Counted from the first letter of the stretch, positions 26,380 through 36,094 are shown. The stretch: DNA of 64,000 nt from Solidesulfovibrio alcoholivorans DSM 5433 (GCF_000702665.1 NZ_JNJA01000003.1:434001-498000), one strand, 5' to 3'. Program-made: numbers and translations. The notes: a model not told the origin generated them from the letters alone.

Positions 26380-27249
26380 TTACCTGCCGCGCCGCACCCG
26401 GGACTGGGGTGCGGCGCGGTGTTTTTGTTGCGGCCGCTCCGCAGGGCGCGCGGTGATTTCGCGGACAGTCTGCGGGCGCGTCTCCGACCTTTCTCCATCG
26501 AGCCCCACGGCGCGGCGCAGGGCGGTCAATTCGCCGGCCGTGAGTTCCCGGCATTCCCCGGGCGGCAGTTCGCCCAAGGCGAGCGGCCCCTGGGCGACGC
26601 GTACGAGCTGCAGCACCGTGAGCTGCAAGTCGCGGCACATGCGCCGGACCTGGCGGTTGACGCCCTGGGAGAGTTCCATTTCCAGCACGAAGCGGTCCGG
26701 GCCGAGACGCTTGACGATGCGGGCCGGCACCGGCGCGAGCGCCTCGCCTTCGGCCAGGGTCATGCCCCGCGCCATGGCGTCGAGGGTGTTCTGACCGACC
26801 GCGCCGCGCACCGTGACCCGGTAGCGTTTGGCCACGTGCCAGCGCGGATGCGCCAGCCGGAAGGCCAGTTCGCCGTCGGTGGTGAGCAGGAGCAGCCCCT
26901 CGGAGAAGTAGTCGAGCCGCCCCACGGAGAAAAGCCGCCGCTTGCGAAAGCGCGCGGGCAGGGCGTCGAACACGGTGGGCCGGCCTTCGGGGTCGCGGGC
27001 CGTGGTCACGCAGCCCGGGCGCTTGTGCAGCATGAGCGTCAGGTTTCCGGCGTCGCGGCGCAGAGACACGGACTTGCCGTCCACGGCCAGGGCGTCGCGG
27101 CCGGGATCGACCTTGCGGCCCAGTTCCGTGACCACGGTCCCGTTGACCGTCACCCGCCCGGCGGCGATCAACGCGTCGGCCTGTCGCCGCGAGGTCACGC
27201 CGGCGTCGGCCAGGGCCTTGTTGAGGCGGATGGAGGCTGCTTCGTCCAT
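26380..27249 (-). CDS. 23S rRNA pseudouridine synthase, RsuA/RluB family
   Basis: 289-aa enzyme that isomerises uridine to pseudouridine in ribosomal RNA. An N-terminal S4 domain (RLNKALADAGVTSRRQADALI) is followed by the catalytic domain with SVGRLDYFSEGLLLLTTDGELA, which holds the catalytic Asp, and VNRQVRRMCRDL. The C-terminal tail is basic and Arg/Gln-rich (RPQQKHRAAPQSRVRRGR). RluB is the closest familiar subgroup, but RluF/RsuA-like targets are possible. It converges on lolA; the lolA terminator lies inside its last codons. Confidence 0.9.
   Translation of the reverse strand: MDEAASIRLNKALADAGVTSRRQADALIAAGRVTVNGTVVTELGRKVDPGRDALAVDGKSVSLRRDAGNLTLMLHKRPGCVTTARDPEGRPTVFDALPARFRKRRLFSVGRLDYFSEGLLLLTTDGELAFRLAHPRWHVAKRYRVTVRGAVGQNTLDAMARGMTLAEGEALAPVPARIVKRLGPDRFVLEMELSQGVNRQVRRMCRDLQLTVLQLVRVAQGPLALGELPPGECRELTAGELTALRRAVGLDGERSETRPQTVREITARPAERPQQKHRAAPQSRVRRGR
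26387..26426 (+). terminator. Rho-independent terminator of lolA
   Basis: CCGCGCCGCACCC (26387-26399) pairs perfectly with GGGTGCGGCGCGG (26407-26419), followed by TGTTTTTG. It stands 25 bases after the lolA stop and overlaps the 3' coding end of the convergent pseudouridine synthase gene. Confidence 0.85.
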
Positions 27250-27270
27250 GGGAAGGAAGAGGGGCGGCGC

Positions 27271-28407
27271 TTACGCCGGCAGCGTGATAAAAAAACGGGT
27301 GCCGGATTCGGGGGCGCTTTCGAAATCCACGTCGCCGCCCAGGCACTGGCGGGCGAACAGCCGCATGCTGTAGGTGCCGAAGCCCCGGCCCGAGCCCTTG
27401 GTGGAATAGCCTTTCTGGAACAGGCGCATTGCCGTTTCCCGGGGCAGCACGGCGTCGTTGTGGACCCACAGGGCCACGCTGCCGTCTCCTTGCCGCTCGC
27501 AGCCGAGGGTGACGGCTTCCCCGGGGCGCGAGGCTTCCAGGGCGTTTTTGATCATGTTGACCATCACGCGCTGCAGGATGCGCAGGTCGGTCGAAAAGCG
27601 CAGCGCCGGCGACGCAGGGTCGACGCGGATGGTCCGGGAGGCGTCGAAGGTGAATGACTGGCAGTAGGAGGCCAGGTAGGAAAGGACCTCGCGGGTGTCG
27701 CAGGAAGAAAAAGCCGGCGTGTATTCCTTCGTTTCGACGGAGAGGAAGTCCTGTTGCGTCTCGATGATGTTCTGGATGTCCTCGATGGCGCGGCGCAGCA
27801 GGTCCATGTCGGGCGTGAACCGGTCCGGCAGCTCCGGGGCGATGATTTCGTGGATGCCCTTGATGCCGGAGACGGCGTTCATGACGTCGTGGAAGAAGAT
27901 GCGTTCAAAGGTGCGCAGGGCTTTTTCGTGGGCGATGTCGAGGATGGAATTGAGTACGAGCCGCTGGTCGCCCCGGTCCATGGGACAGGCCCAGACCTGC
28001 AGGTTCAGCGCATCGAGTTCGGTGACGTTTTTGCGGTTGATGGCGCATTCCTGGGTGGCGCGCTGGCCGCCGAGGCTTTTGACGATGGCGTTGGCCGCGC
28101 CGCAGTACTGGCAAAAGCGCGTGGTGCCGCACCCGCCTTTGCTCTCGAAGGCATGCAGGCAGCCCAGTGCCTCGCCCGGGCGTTTGCCGAGGACCGCTTC
28201 CGGGCTGTCGGCGTTGGCCAATGCCGCGAAGCGGGCGTTGGCGTAAACGATTTGCCGCGTATCATTGACGATGGCTATGGCCAGGGGCACGACGCCGAGG
28301 GACCACGCGGCCGGAGACTGCGCAATTTCCCGGGCGATTTCCAGGATGCGTTCCCGGCTGAGCCGTCGGGCCGGCAGATACTCTGTGGTCGGGCTTTCAT
28401 CCTGCAT
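27271..28407 (-). CDS. PAS-domain histidine kinase with Cys-rich sensor
   Basis: 378-aa soluble kinase. An N-terminal PAS-like domain carries a Cys cluster (GCLHAFESKGGCG, RFCQYCG, ATQEC, VWACP) that could bind a metal or sense redox. The phospho-acceptor is in FFHDVMNAVSGIKGIHE (about residue 175). The ATPase domain has NMIKNALEASRPG and GYSTKGSGRGFGTYSMRLF. No receiver or transmembrane segment is present, and no regulator gene is adjacent. The ATG at 28407 is preferred over the longer frame to 28515, which would cover the yedF terminator. Confidence 0.85.
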   Translation of the reverse strand: MQDESPTTEYLPARRLSRERILEIAREIAQSPAAWSLGVVPLAIAIVNDTRQIVYANARFAALANADSPEAVLGKRPGEALGCLHAFESKGGCGTTRFCQYCGAANAIVKSLGGQRATQECAINRKNVTELDALNLQVWACPMDRGDQRLVLNSILDIAHEKALRTFERIFFHDVMNAVSGIKGIHEIIAPELPDRFTPDMDLLRRAIEDIQNIIETQQDFLSVETKEYTPAFSSCDTREVLSYLASYCQSFTFDASRTIRVDPASPALRFSTDLRILQRVMVNMIKNALEASRPGEAVTLGCERQGDGSVALWVHNDAVLPRETAMRLFQKGYSTKGSGRGFGTYSMRLFARQCLGGDVDFESAPESGTRFFITLPA

Positions 28408-28491
28408 GCGGCTTTCCACGGCTCCTGCGTCCGGACGTCGCCCGGCAGCGTCCGCGTACCATGAACGGGCGGCGCACAGCGGGCGTCGTGC

Positions 28492-28523
28492 AAAAGGGAA
28501 ACGGCCGCCGGGCACCGGCCGTT
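28492..28523 (-). terminator. Terminator of yedF
   Basis: AACGGCCG (28500-28507) pairs with CGGCCGTT (28516-28523). On the minus strand it is followed by TTTCCCTTTT. It lies five bases past the yedF stop at 28528; the T tract is interrupted. Confidence 0.6.
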
Positions 28524-28527
28524 CGGT

Positions 28528-29139
28528 TCAAATCTGGATGACCTTGTCCGCGAGAGCGAGGCTGGTGACCACATCGAGCATGTTGGTCGTCTCGCCGACC
28601 TCTTTCTTGTCCAGAATGCCGAAAAAGTCCAGACAGGTGCCGCAGACGAGAATGGAGACGCCCGAGGCGGCCAGTTCCTTGAGTTTGGCCAGGACCGGGC
28701 TGCCGGTCACGGCCAGCTTCACGCCGCCGTTGACCAGGATGATGCGCCACAGGCCTTCGCCAAGTTCGGGGAGGGTGTTCACGAAGTTGACCATGAGCTT
28801 GGCCCCGAGTTCGGGATCGCCCCGGCCCACGGTATCGGCGGTGATGAACACGGCCGTCCTGGGATTTTCCGCTGCCTGGCGCGGCGCGGGGGACGCGGGG
28901 GCCGGGACCGGTTGCGGGGCGTCGCCGGAGGCGGTGGCCGTCAGCGTGAAAAGCCCGTCGGCTTCTTGCGCCGCGACGGCGTAGCCGCGCATGCCGAGGA
29001 ACCGGGTGACGTTTTCCTTGGCCGCCTGGTTGTCCACGGTGACGGTGAGGGTCTTGGGGGCCTCTTTTTCCACGCAATCCTTGCAGCGCAGCACAGGCCC
29101 GGGGCAGGCAAGTCCCCGGCAATCCAGCGTCGTGTCCAT
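28528..29139 (-). CDS. yedF: Sulfurtransferase-like selenium metabolism protein YedF
   Basis: 203-aa protein. The N-terminal TusA-like domain (1-70) has DCRGLACPGPVLRCKD with the CPGP motif. The C-terminal DsrE-like half carries VFITADTVGRGDPELGAKLM and VCGTCLDFFGILDKKEVGETTNML. YedF proteins travel with selenium-utilisation genes in anaerobes; selenium traffic is inferred from the family. A Pro/Ala linker joins the halves. The GGAGT site before the ATG is good. Confidence 0.93.
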   Translation of the reverse strand: MDTTLDCRGLACPGPVLRCKDCVEKEAPKTLTVTVDNQAAKENVTRFLGMRGYAVAAQEADGLFTLTATASGDAPQPVPAPASPAPRQAAENPRTAVFITADTVGRGDPELGAKLMVNFVNTLPELGEGLWRIILVNGGVKLAVTGSPVLAKLKELAASGVSILVCGTCLDFFGILDKKEVGETTNMLDVVTSLALADKVIQI

Positions 29140-29256
29140 GGGTACTCCTTTTGCCGGAACATAGTCCCAGGGACGCGGGGGAGGTCAAATCGATTGATTC
29201 GATGCGCTCGGGCGCTAACGATAGACAGTGTCGATTGCGGCGTGGCCGTGCGGGCT

Positions 29257-29286
29257 GCCGGTTGCGGCGCAGGGGCCGCAACCGGC
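29257..29286. repeat. Perfect 12-bp inverted repeat in a gap
   Basis: GCCGGTTGCGGC (29257-29268) and GCCGCAACCGGC (29275-29286) form a perfect stem with a 6-base loop, just after the stop of the fused MFS protein gene (29294, minus strand). No T run follows, so it may be an mRNA 3'-end stabiliser. Confidence 0.6.
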
Positions 29287-29293
29287 GCAGGGA

Positions 29294-32167
29294 TTAAAAC
29301 GGGCTCTTGAAGCCGAAGGTCCGGGCCAGCCAGTCCATGTATGACTTGGCCGCGACGCTGGCCTGGCCGCCCTTGAAGGCCACGGCCGCGAGGTCTTCGG
29401 CCTCGGCCAGCCGGCCGGCGAGGCACAGCACGAACACGCGCGCCGGGGCGAGGTTGCTTGGGTAGCCCAGGTCCTGGGCGCGCCGGAGCTTGGCTTCGGC
29501 CAGCAGGTAATCGCGGTCGGCCAGGGCGCGGATGCCGAGCTGGAACTCCGTCTCCGCCGTGGGGGCCATGCCCGCGGCCAGTGCCTTGGTCACGATAGCC
29601 TGCTTCTTGGCGTCGGACTTCATGAGCCAAAGCGGCAACACGCGCAGGTCCGTGCCCGAGAGGACGTAGTTGACCGCCGGCAGGGAAGGCGGCGGCGTGA
29701 GCATGTTGTTAAGGTAGGTGTTCATGATCTGCTGCGTCTCGAACCAGGCGTCGGCCTCGGCCCGCACGGCGGGCGGCAGCAGCAGGGCCGCTTCGGCCGA
29801 CTCGCCGAAACGCGTCTTGGCGGCCATGGCGTCCATGAGCTCGTTGTGTGCGGCCAGAAACTGTTTCTGGACCTCGGGGCTGTCCGGATAGCCGCGCAGG
29901 CGCTTGGGATAGTTGTCGGTGAGCGGCTTGGCGTCGCCGAGGTAGCCGGCCAGGGACTTGCCGTCGAGCATAAAAAGCGCGCCGAGTTGGGCCGGTTTCT
30001 CCACGGCGATGCGGCGCAGACCCTCCCCGGTGTCCGGCGCATCCCAGGGCTGGGAAAAATCCGCGTCCGGCTTGGGGCCTTTGGGCTTTTTCACCCCGAC
30101 CATCATCCAGTTGAAATTGTCTCCCATCCACAACGAGGCGTGTTCGAAGGCTTCCGAGAAGGCCTTGAGGATGGCCTTGGCGTCCTGCGAGGAAATCTCG
30201 AACACCGGCAGCCAGTAGGTGACCATGCCGCCGTCGGCCAGGCGGTCGCGGATGAGCCGGAAGTATTCCCGGGAATAGAGGTTGGCCACGCCGGCCATCA
30301 TGGGCGGCGGCGGCTCGGCCGTGATGATGTCGTATTTCTTGCTGGAAGCCAGCAGGAAGAACCGGCCGTCCTCCACGTGCGTGCGGACGCGGGGGTCCTC
30401 CAGGGGATTTTTTTCGGGCTTGGGGTAGACAATGGATGCGCCGCTTAAAACGTCCCGGGAGATGTCCACCACGTCGATGGACGTCAGCCGCTTGTCCTCG
30501 GTCAGGGCCGTGGCCGTGGAGCCGGTGCCGAAGCAGATGAGCAGGGCGGACTTGGGATTTTGCAGCACGGCCTCGGGGAAATAGGCGAAGAGCTTCATGT
30601 AGCGTTTGGCGCTGCGGTCCGTTGAGGACATGGAGTAGCCGTCGGTGACGAGGCGGTAGGCGTAGGGGTGGCCGAGGTAGTCCTGGCGGAGGTATTGCAG
30701 GGTGCCGGTAACGCCTTCGATGGTGGCGATGAGCTTTTCGCCGTCCTTGAGGAAGTCGGCGCAGGCGCGCTTGAAATAGCCGTCCATGGAACCGAAGGGG
30801 AAGATCGCCAGGCACAGGGTGAAGGCGACGCCGGCGGCCTGGAGCGGGCGGCTTGCGCGCGGCGACGGCCAGGGCGCGGCCTTGCCCAGGCAGAGTATGG
30901 TCGGCAGGACGTAGGCGGCGCAGAGCGCGAAAAGGCTCCACTCCATGCCGAAAAGCGGCAGGAGGACGAAACCGGCCGCAAGCGGCCCGAGCATGGCCCC
31001 CAGGGTGTTGGCCATGGCCACGAGGCCGGCCGAGCGCGCCCGGTCGCCCACTTCGCGGTGGAAGGCTTCGCCGAGCGTCGTGAAGACCAGGCCCGAAACG
31101 AAGGCGGCAGGGAACATCAGGGCCAGGGACAACACGGTCACATAGCGCCAGTCCACACTCTGGTAGACGCCAAGCGACACCCCGGCCGCGGCTTCGAACA
31201 GGCGGTAGGAGGCCAGGGCGGCGGCCCCGATGCAAAGGACCAGGGGCGCGGTGACGCGGCGGCCGTCGGCCTCGCGGCGCAGCCACCAGCCCGCGAACGC
31301 TCCGCCGAGGCCGATGCCGGCCAGGATCACGGCGAGCATCACGGCGAAGGCCAGGCTCGTGGAGCGCACGAAAAGCTGGAGAAACCGGGTCCAGACGACT
31401 TCGAGGCCCAGAAAGGCCGCGCCGGAGAGGAAGCCGGCGGCGAGCAGCCGTCTGGCGCGGGAGGACAGCGGCGGCGGGGCGGCCTTGGTCGCGTCGTCCG
31501 CGCGCACGGGCGCCTCGCGGAATTTCGCGGCAACGGCCAGCGCGCCGACGGCGGCCAGCACGTTGAGTCCGGCGGCGAACCAGCCCGTTCCCGAAAGCCC
31601 GAGCGGCGCGATGAGCACCGTTTCGCCGAGCAGCGCGCCGAGGCAGGCCCCGAGCGTATTGACGCCGTAAAGCCGGCCGAGAGCGAGGCCGAATTCCCCT
31701 GGCCGGCGGGCGAGGGCCTTGACCAGCAGCGGCAAGGTCACGCCCATGGCCGTGGCCGGCAGCAGAAAAAGCAAAAACGAAAACGAAAACCGCAGGGAAT
31801 TGAGCAGGACAGGCTTGTCCAGGGCCGGGTGCAGCATGGCCCCGAGCCATACCGTGAGCAGGGGAAAGCACAGGACCAGCAACAGGCCCCAGGCCCCGAC
31901 GAGCAATTCCATGGCGGCGTAGAAACGCACCGGATCGGTCACGTCGCGGCCGAAGCGGGAGATCAGCGCGTTGCCGAGGGCGAGCCCGCCCATGAAGCTC
32001 GAAAGGACCAAGGCGCTTGCGTAGACGCCGACGCCGAAGACCAGCCCGGCCAGATGCAGCCACAGGGTTTCAAACAGCAGGGCCGAAGCGCCGGAAAGCA
32101 GGAAGACGAAGCCAAGGACCAAGCGGTCGCGTCGGGTGGAAGAAGCGGAGATGGGCACGGCGGTCAT
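29294..32167 (-). CDS. Fused MFS-like transporter / spermidine-synthase-like protein
   Basis: 957-aa membrane protein. Residues 15-480 contain about twelve spans of a spermidine-synthase-associated MFS type (FLLSGASALLFETLWLHLAGLVFGVG). Residues about 490-720 form a Rossmann methyltransferase-like domain of the spermidine synthase family (CFGTGSTATAL, DVVDISRDVLSG, DGRFFLLASSKKYDII). A helical C-terminus (about 850-957) resembles TPR repeats. The catalytic Asp in the usual D-A-Y/F-D block is hard to place (EPPPPMMAGVANLYS), so true polyamine synthase activity is doubtful. Neighbouring nth and an arginine decarboxylase make a polyamine link attractive but unproven. Confidence 0.88.
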   Translation of the reverse strand: MTAVPISASSTRRDRLVLGFVFLLSGASALLFETLWLHLAGLVFGVGVYASALVLSSFMGGLALGNALISRFGRDVTDPVRFYAAMELLVGAWGLLLVLCFPLLTVWLGAMLHPALDKPVLLNSLRFSFSFLLFLLPATAMGVTLPLLVKALARRPGEFGLALGRLYGVNTLGACLGALLGETVLIAPLGLSGTGWFAAGLNVLAAVGALAVAAKFREAPVRADDATKAAPPPLSSRARRLLAAGFLSGAAFLGLEVVWTRFLQLFVRSTSLAFAVMLAVILAGIGLGGAFAGWWLRREADGRRVTAPLVLCIGAAALASYRLFEAAAGVSLGVYQSVDWRYVTVLSLALMFPAAFVSGLVFTTLGEAFHREVGDRARSAGLVAMANTLGAMLGPLAAGFVLLPLFGMEWSLFALCAAYVLPTILCLGKAAPWPSPRASRPLQAAGVAFTLCLAIFPFGSMDGYFKRACADFLKDGEKLIATIEGVTGTLQYLRQDYLGHPYAYRLVTDGYSMSSTDRSAKRYMKLFAYFPEAVLQNPKSALLICFGTGSTATALTEDKRLTSIDVVDISRDVLSGASIVYPKPEKNPLEDPRVRTHVEDGRFFLLASSKKYDIITAEPPPPMMAGVANLYSREYFRLIRDRLADGGMVTYWLPVFEISSQDAKAILKAFSEAFEHASLWMGDNFNWMMVGVKKPKGPKPDADFSQPWDAPDTGEGLRRIAVEKPAQLGALFMLDGKSLAGYLGDAKPLTDNYPKRLRGYPDSPEVQKQFLAAHNELMDAMAAKTRFGESAEAALLLPPAVRAEADAWFETQQIMNTYLNNMLTPPPSLPAVNYVLSGTDLRVLPLWLMKSDAKKQAIVTKALAAGMAPTAETEFQLGIRALADRDYLLAEAKLRRAQDLGYPSNLAPARVFVLCLAGRLAEAEDLAAVAFKGGQASVAAKSYMDWLARTFGFKSPF

Positions 32168-32295
32168 GAGACCCTCGGGTGCCGCCGTCTCGGGGGCCGG
32201 CAGGGCCGGCCCGGAACGTCACACGGCGGCGCTACGGTTGCAAACCGGAAAACGGGTTGTTGCCTGATGGCGCGCCGCGGCGGCCATGGGCGCGG

Positions 32296-32928
32296 TCAGA
32301 GCCCGCGCCTCGGACAGATGTCGCCGAGCGCGCAGGCGTCGCAACGGGGGGAGCGGGCCTTGCACACGGCCCGGCCGTGCAGGACCAGCAGGTGGTTGAT
32401 TGCCCCCCAGTCCTTGCGTGCAAAAAGCGGCATCATATCCTTTTCTATGATGATCGGGTTGTCCGAGGACGTCAAGCCCAGGCGGAAGGACAGCCGGCGC
32501 ACGTGGGTGTCCACGGCGATGCCCTCGTTTTTGCCGAGAGCGTTGGACAGTACGATGTTGGCCGTCTTGCGCGCGACGCCCGGCAGCGCCGTGAGCGCTT
32601 CCATGGTGTCGGGTACGGTCCCGCCGTGCAGGGAGACCATGCGCCGGGCCGCGGCCACGAGGTTTTTTGCCTTTTGCCGGAAAAAGCCCGTGGAATGGAC
32701 GACGTCCTCCACGTCGCCGACGGCGGCATGCGCCAGGGCGGCGGGATCCGGCCAGCGGCGGAAGAATTCGGGTGTGACGGTGTTGACGCGGGCGTCGGTG
32801 CACTGGGCGGCCAGGACCGTGGCCACAAGCAACTCATAGGCGCTATGATAGTCGAGCGCCGGCGTAAGGACAGGGTAGAGCGGCCGCAGCCGCTTGACGA
32901 TTTCCCTGGCCCGGGCGGCCGCGTCCAT
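32296..32928 (-). CDS. nth: Endonuclease III
   Basis: 210-aa base-excision repair glycosylase/AP lyase for oxidised pyrimidines. HhH motif LPGVARKTANIVL contains the catalytic Lys, followed by the Asp in VDTHVRRLSFRLG. The C-terminal Fe-S cluster loop is C-x6-C-x2-C-x5-C (CKARSPRCDACALGDIC). Length is usual. Downstream of the arginine decarboxylase on the same strand. Confidence 0.96.
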   Translation of the reverse strand: MDAAARAREIVKRLRPLYPVLTPALDYHSAYELLVATVLAAQCTDARVNTVTPEFFRRWPDPAALAHAAVGDVEDVVHSTGFFRQKAKNLVAAARRMVSLHGGTVPDTMEALTALPGVARKTANIVLSNALGKNEGIAVDTHVRRLSFRLGLTSSDNPIIIEKDMMPLFARKDWGAINHLLVLHGRAVCKARSPRCDACALGDICPRRGL

Positions 32929-32994
32929 CAGCCGTGCTCCGGCATGGACGCGGCCGCCGACCCGGGGGCGAAGAGTGCCGCCTGGGACATGGGC

Positions 32995-33549
32995 TTAGGG
33001 AATGAACACCACCGCGGAGATGGTCGTGGTCCACATGCCCGATTCGCCCGTGGTCACGCAGGGCATGGAGGCGGAATCGATGATCTTGCCGCTCATGAGG
33101 TAGGTCTGGCGGCGCTCGTCGTAGGCCGTCTCGGGATCGAAATCGATGCCGAGGGTGGTGGCGAGCATGGTGGAAGCGAGGTCCTCGGCGAAGTCGCCGA
33201 TCTCCTGCTCCTCGGCGCCGAAGGCCGTGTGCTCGGAAATGTAGCCGTAGTTGGACTTGTCGGCCGGGAAGGCCATGCCCACGGCCGAGCCCACGAGGCG
33301 GTTCTTTTCGTCGGTGGCGTTTCTGGCCATGACGCAGAAGGTGATCTGGCCGGGGCTCAAGAGGCTCACGCCCTCGGGGATGGTGATCAGCTGGCAATGC
33401 GGCGGAAAGATGCTCGACACGTAAACGAGGTTGAGCTTTTCGATGCCGGCTTCGCGCAGGGCCAGCTCGAAGGATTGGAGCTTATTTTTGTGGCGGCCGA
33501 CACCTTTGGTGAAAAACGCCTTGGTGGGGACGAAAGAGCCTGGGATCAT
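32995..33549 (-). CDS. Pyruvoyl-dependent arginine decarboxylase
   Basis: 184-aa PvlArgDC proenzyme that makes agmatine from arginine. The chain should cleave itself between Ser45 and Ser46 ([11 protein letters not shown]), turning Ser46 into the pyruvoyl group. Other family segments are [26 protein letters not shown] and ISAVVFIP. Agmatine feeds polyamine synthesis; no agmatinase is seen here. AAGAGGACCGCCA precedes the start codon with GAGG. Upstream is the SPOR gene, 47 bases away. Confidence 0.93.
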   Translation of the reverse strand: MIPGSFVPTKAFFTKGVGRHKNKLQSFELALREAGIEKLNLVYVSSIFPPHCQLITIPEGVSLLSPGQITFCVMARNATDEKNRLVGSAVGMAFPADKSNYGYISEHTAFGAEEQEIGDFAEDLASTMLATTLGIDFDPETAYDERRQTYLMSGKIIDSASMPCVTTGESGMWTTTISAVVFIP

Positions 33550-33596
33550 TGGCGGTCCTCTTTATGCATCGATTTTGCCGCGAAAGCGGGCGATCC

Positions 33597-34373
33597 TTAT
33601 AAAGGTTTTTTGCCGAGAAGTATAGGGCCTTTTTCGCCTGTCCGCCGCAGCCCGTCGGCGATTTCCGCCTCGGTGCCCTTGAACTGCACCTTGACGCGGA
33701 AGACCTTGCGGCTGCCGGCGCTGGCCTCCTGGATGGAGGCGGAGAACCCCTTGCGCGACAGGTTCTTCACCATCGTGTCGGCCTGCTCCTTGGACGGGAA
33801 CGAGGCGACCTGATAAGTGGCCGCGAACGTGCCGGTCTCCTTCTTTTCAAACGGCGTCTTGGGCTCGACCGCGGCTTTCGCTTTGGGCGCCGGGGCAGCT
33901 TGTTTCGCCGGCGCGGGCGCAACGGCGTTCGCCGCCGCGGGCACGGGCGCGGGCCGGGCAGGGATCGCCATGGGGGCCTGGGCGGAGCCCATGGGCGTGG
34001 CGCGCGTTTCCGCAGGCTTTTTGCCGTCGGCCGAGGACTTCTGGGTGGAATCGGTCACCACCTCACCGCCCTTGTTGTCGTGCAGGTCCTCCATGAACTG
34101 GAGTTCCTCGGGCTTGAGCACGGTGGGCGGCGCGGCCGGGGCCGAGCCCTCGGGCTGCTTGGGCTCGGTGGTCGGCATCATCTGGGCGATCTGCGGCACG
34201 GCGGTTTCCGGCTTGTAGCCGCGACCGACCAGGATGCCGAGGATGAAAACCCAGCACATGCCGAGCACGACCACGATGCCGACGGAAATGACGCCGGACA
34301 TGCTGATTTCAATGGAGAACTTTTTCGGTCCTCCCTTGTCCTGGGATACGTTGAATCGGCTGAGAAGCTTCAT
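33597..34373 (-). CDS. SPOR-domain membrane protein
   Basis: 258-aa protein with a cytoplasmic N-terminus, one span at about 29-51 (SVGIVVVLGMCWVFILGILVG), a long Pro/Ala/Lys-rich periplasmic linker and a C-terminal SPOR domain (TYQVASFPSKEQADTMVKNL). SPOR domains bind glycan strands stripped of stem peptides at the division septum, so a cell-division role is likely. Follows argS by 57 bases on the same strand. Confidence 0.92.
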   Translation of the reverse strand: MKLLSRFNVSQDKGGPKKFSIEISMSGVISVGIVVVLGMCWVFILGILVGRGYKPETAVPQIAQMMPTTEPKQPEGSAPAAPPTVLKPEELQFMEDLHDNKGGEVVTDSTQKSSADGKKPAETRATPMGSAQAPMAIPARPAPVPAAANAVAPAPAKQAAPAPKAKAAVEPKTPFEKKETGTFAATYQVASFPSKEQADTMVKNLSRKGFSASIQEASAGSRKVFRVKVQFKGTEAEIADGLRRTGEKGPILLGKKPL

Positions 34374-34430
34374 GCGGCTCGGTTCCTTGGCCCGAGCATA
34401 AGTGCCAAAGGCGCGCGAATGTCAAGCCGC

Positions 34431-36089
34431 CTACATTTTATCCGGCGCGGAAACGCCAAGCAGGCGCAAGCCGTTTTTGACCACCGCGGCCACGGCGTTC
34501 AGCAGGTGCAGCCGCGCCGCGACCAGGGCGTCGTCCCCGGCCGTGAGCACCGGGTTGGCGGTATAATAGCGGTGCAGTTTGCCGGCGAGGTCGCGCAGGT
34601 AGAAGCTCACCAGATGGGGCGAGAAGGAGCGCGCGGCCGCGGCGATGGTGTCCGGGTACTGCTCCAGGAGCTTGAGCAGCTCGAGGTCCTCGGAGGTGTC
34701 GCAACGCGCAAGCAGTTCCGGCGTGGCCGGAGCCGGGGAAAAGCCGCGTTCGGCGGCCTTGGCGAAAAGCGACTTGACCCGGGCGTGGGCGTACTGGACG
34801 TAGTAGACCGGGTTGTCCATGGACTGTTGCTTGACCGCGTCCAGGTCGAAGTCCAGGTGGCTGTCGGACTTGCGCGACAGGAACATGAACCGCGCCGCGT
34901 CGGCCCCGACTTCCGCGACCACGTCGGCGAGCGTCTCGAACTTGCCGGCCCGGGTGGACATGGCGATCTGTTCGCCCCCTTTAAGCAAATTGACGAGCTG
35001 GACCAGGATGACCTTGAGGCTCGCTTCGGGATCGCGCCCGAGCGCGGCCACGCAGGCCTTCATGCGCGGCACGTAGCCGTGATGGTCCGCGCCCAAGATG
35101 TCCACCACGATGTCGAAGCCCCGGCGGAACTTGTCGTCGTGGTAGGCGATGTCGGAAGCGAAATAGGTGAGCTCGCCTCCGGACTTGACCAGCACGCGGT
35201 CCTTGTCGTCGCCGAAATTGGTCGTGGCGAACCACAGGGCTCCGTCCTTGTCGTAGGCGAGGTTTTTCGCCTTGAGCTCCGCGAAGGTGCGGTCCACCGC
35301 GCCGGCGGCGAAGAGCGTGGATTCCGGGAACCAGACGTCGTGGCGGACCCGGAAATCCTGCAAATCCTTCTTGATGCCGTCGAGGATGCGCTGTTCGCCG
35401 TGCAACCGGCACACGTCCGTGGCCTTGCCCTCGGGCAGGTCGAGGAGTGCCATGCCCTCGCGGTCGATGAGCTCCTGGGCCAGTTCCTTGACGTATTCGC
35501 CCCGGTAGTAGTCCTCGGGCTCGGTCACGGGCTCCCCGAGCAGCTCGCGGTAGCGGTAGAGGATGGACATGCCGAGGATGCGCATCTGCCGGCCGGCGTC
35601 GTTGATATAGTATTCGGTTTCGACGTCGAAACCGGCCGCGCGCAGCACCCGGGCCAGGGTGTCGCCCACGGCCGCGCCGCGACCGTGGCCGATGTGCAGG
35701 GGACCGGTCGGGTTGGCCGAGACGAATTCCACCTGGATGCGCGTGCCCGCGCCGATGGAGAGCCTGCCGTAGTCGTCCCCGGCGGCGGCGACCTCGAGCA
35801 CGGTGCGCTGCCAGAAGGCCGGCGCGAAGGTGACGTTCAAAAAGCCGGGGCCGGCCACGTCCACGGCGGCGATGTCGCCGGCGGCGGCGAGCAGTTCCTC
35901 GCGGAGGGCTTCGGCCAGCTGGCGCGGCGGCATCTTGGCCTGTTTGGACGCGACCAGGGCGACGTTGGTGGCCAGGTCGCCGTGGGCCTTGTCGCGGGGC
36001 GGTTCGATGGTGGTTTTTTCCGGCCAGGCGAGATCCCGCGCGGCCAGGGCCTTTTCCAGAAGCTCCCGCAAATGGGTCGTTGCGCGCAT
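34431..36089 (-). CDS. argS: Arginyl-tRNA synthetase
   Basis: 552-aa class I synthetase. The HIGH motif appears as [13 protein letters not shown], and the usual KMSKS is replaced by AMSTRAGKF, as in most ArgRS enzymes. The C-terminal anticodon-binding helical domain ends with [15 protein letters not shown], embedded at the end of fabD, precedes the ATG at 36089; the frame extends further upstream but only as noise. Fatty acid and translation genes sit in one minus-strand run. Confidence 0.97.
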   Translation of the reverse strand: MRATTHLRELLEKALAARDLAWPEKTTIEPPRDKAHGDLATNVALVASKQAKMPPRQLAEALREELLAAAGDIAAVDVAGPGFLNVTFAPAFWQRTVLEVAAAGDDYGRLSIGAGTRIQVEFVSANPTGPLHIGHGRGAAVGDTLARVLRAAGFDVETEYYINDAGRQMRILGMSILYRYRELLGEPVTEPEDYYRGEYVKELAQELIDREGMALLDLPEGKATDVCRLHGEQRILDGIKKDLQDFRVRHDVWFPESTLFAAGAVDRTFAELKAKNLAYDKDGALWFATTNFGDDKDRVLVKSGGELTYFASDIAYHDDKFRRGFDIVVDILGADHHGYVPRMKACVAALGRDPEASLKVILVQLVNLLKGGEQIAMSTRAGKFETLADVVAEVGADAARFMFLSRKSDSHLDFDLDAVKQQSMDNPVYYVQYAHARVKSLFAKAAERGFSPAPATPELLARCDTSEDLELLKLLEQYPDTIAAAARSFSPHLVSFYLRDLAGKLHRYYTANPVLTAGDDALVAARLHLLNAVAAVVKNGLRLLGVSAPDKM

Positions 36090-36094
36090 GCCGC

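Noticed and set aside
26340-26430. Long hairpin as a repeat element near lolA
   Set aside because: It has a T tract, fits a terminator, and lacks the flanks of the repeat family.
30668-32839. Plus-strand ORF of 723 codons opposite the MFS fusion and nth
   Set aside because: Shadow of two recognised genes; Gln/Gly/Arg-rich, no motif.
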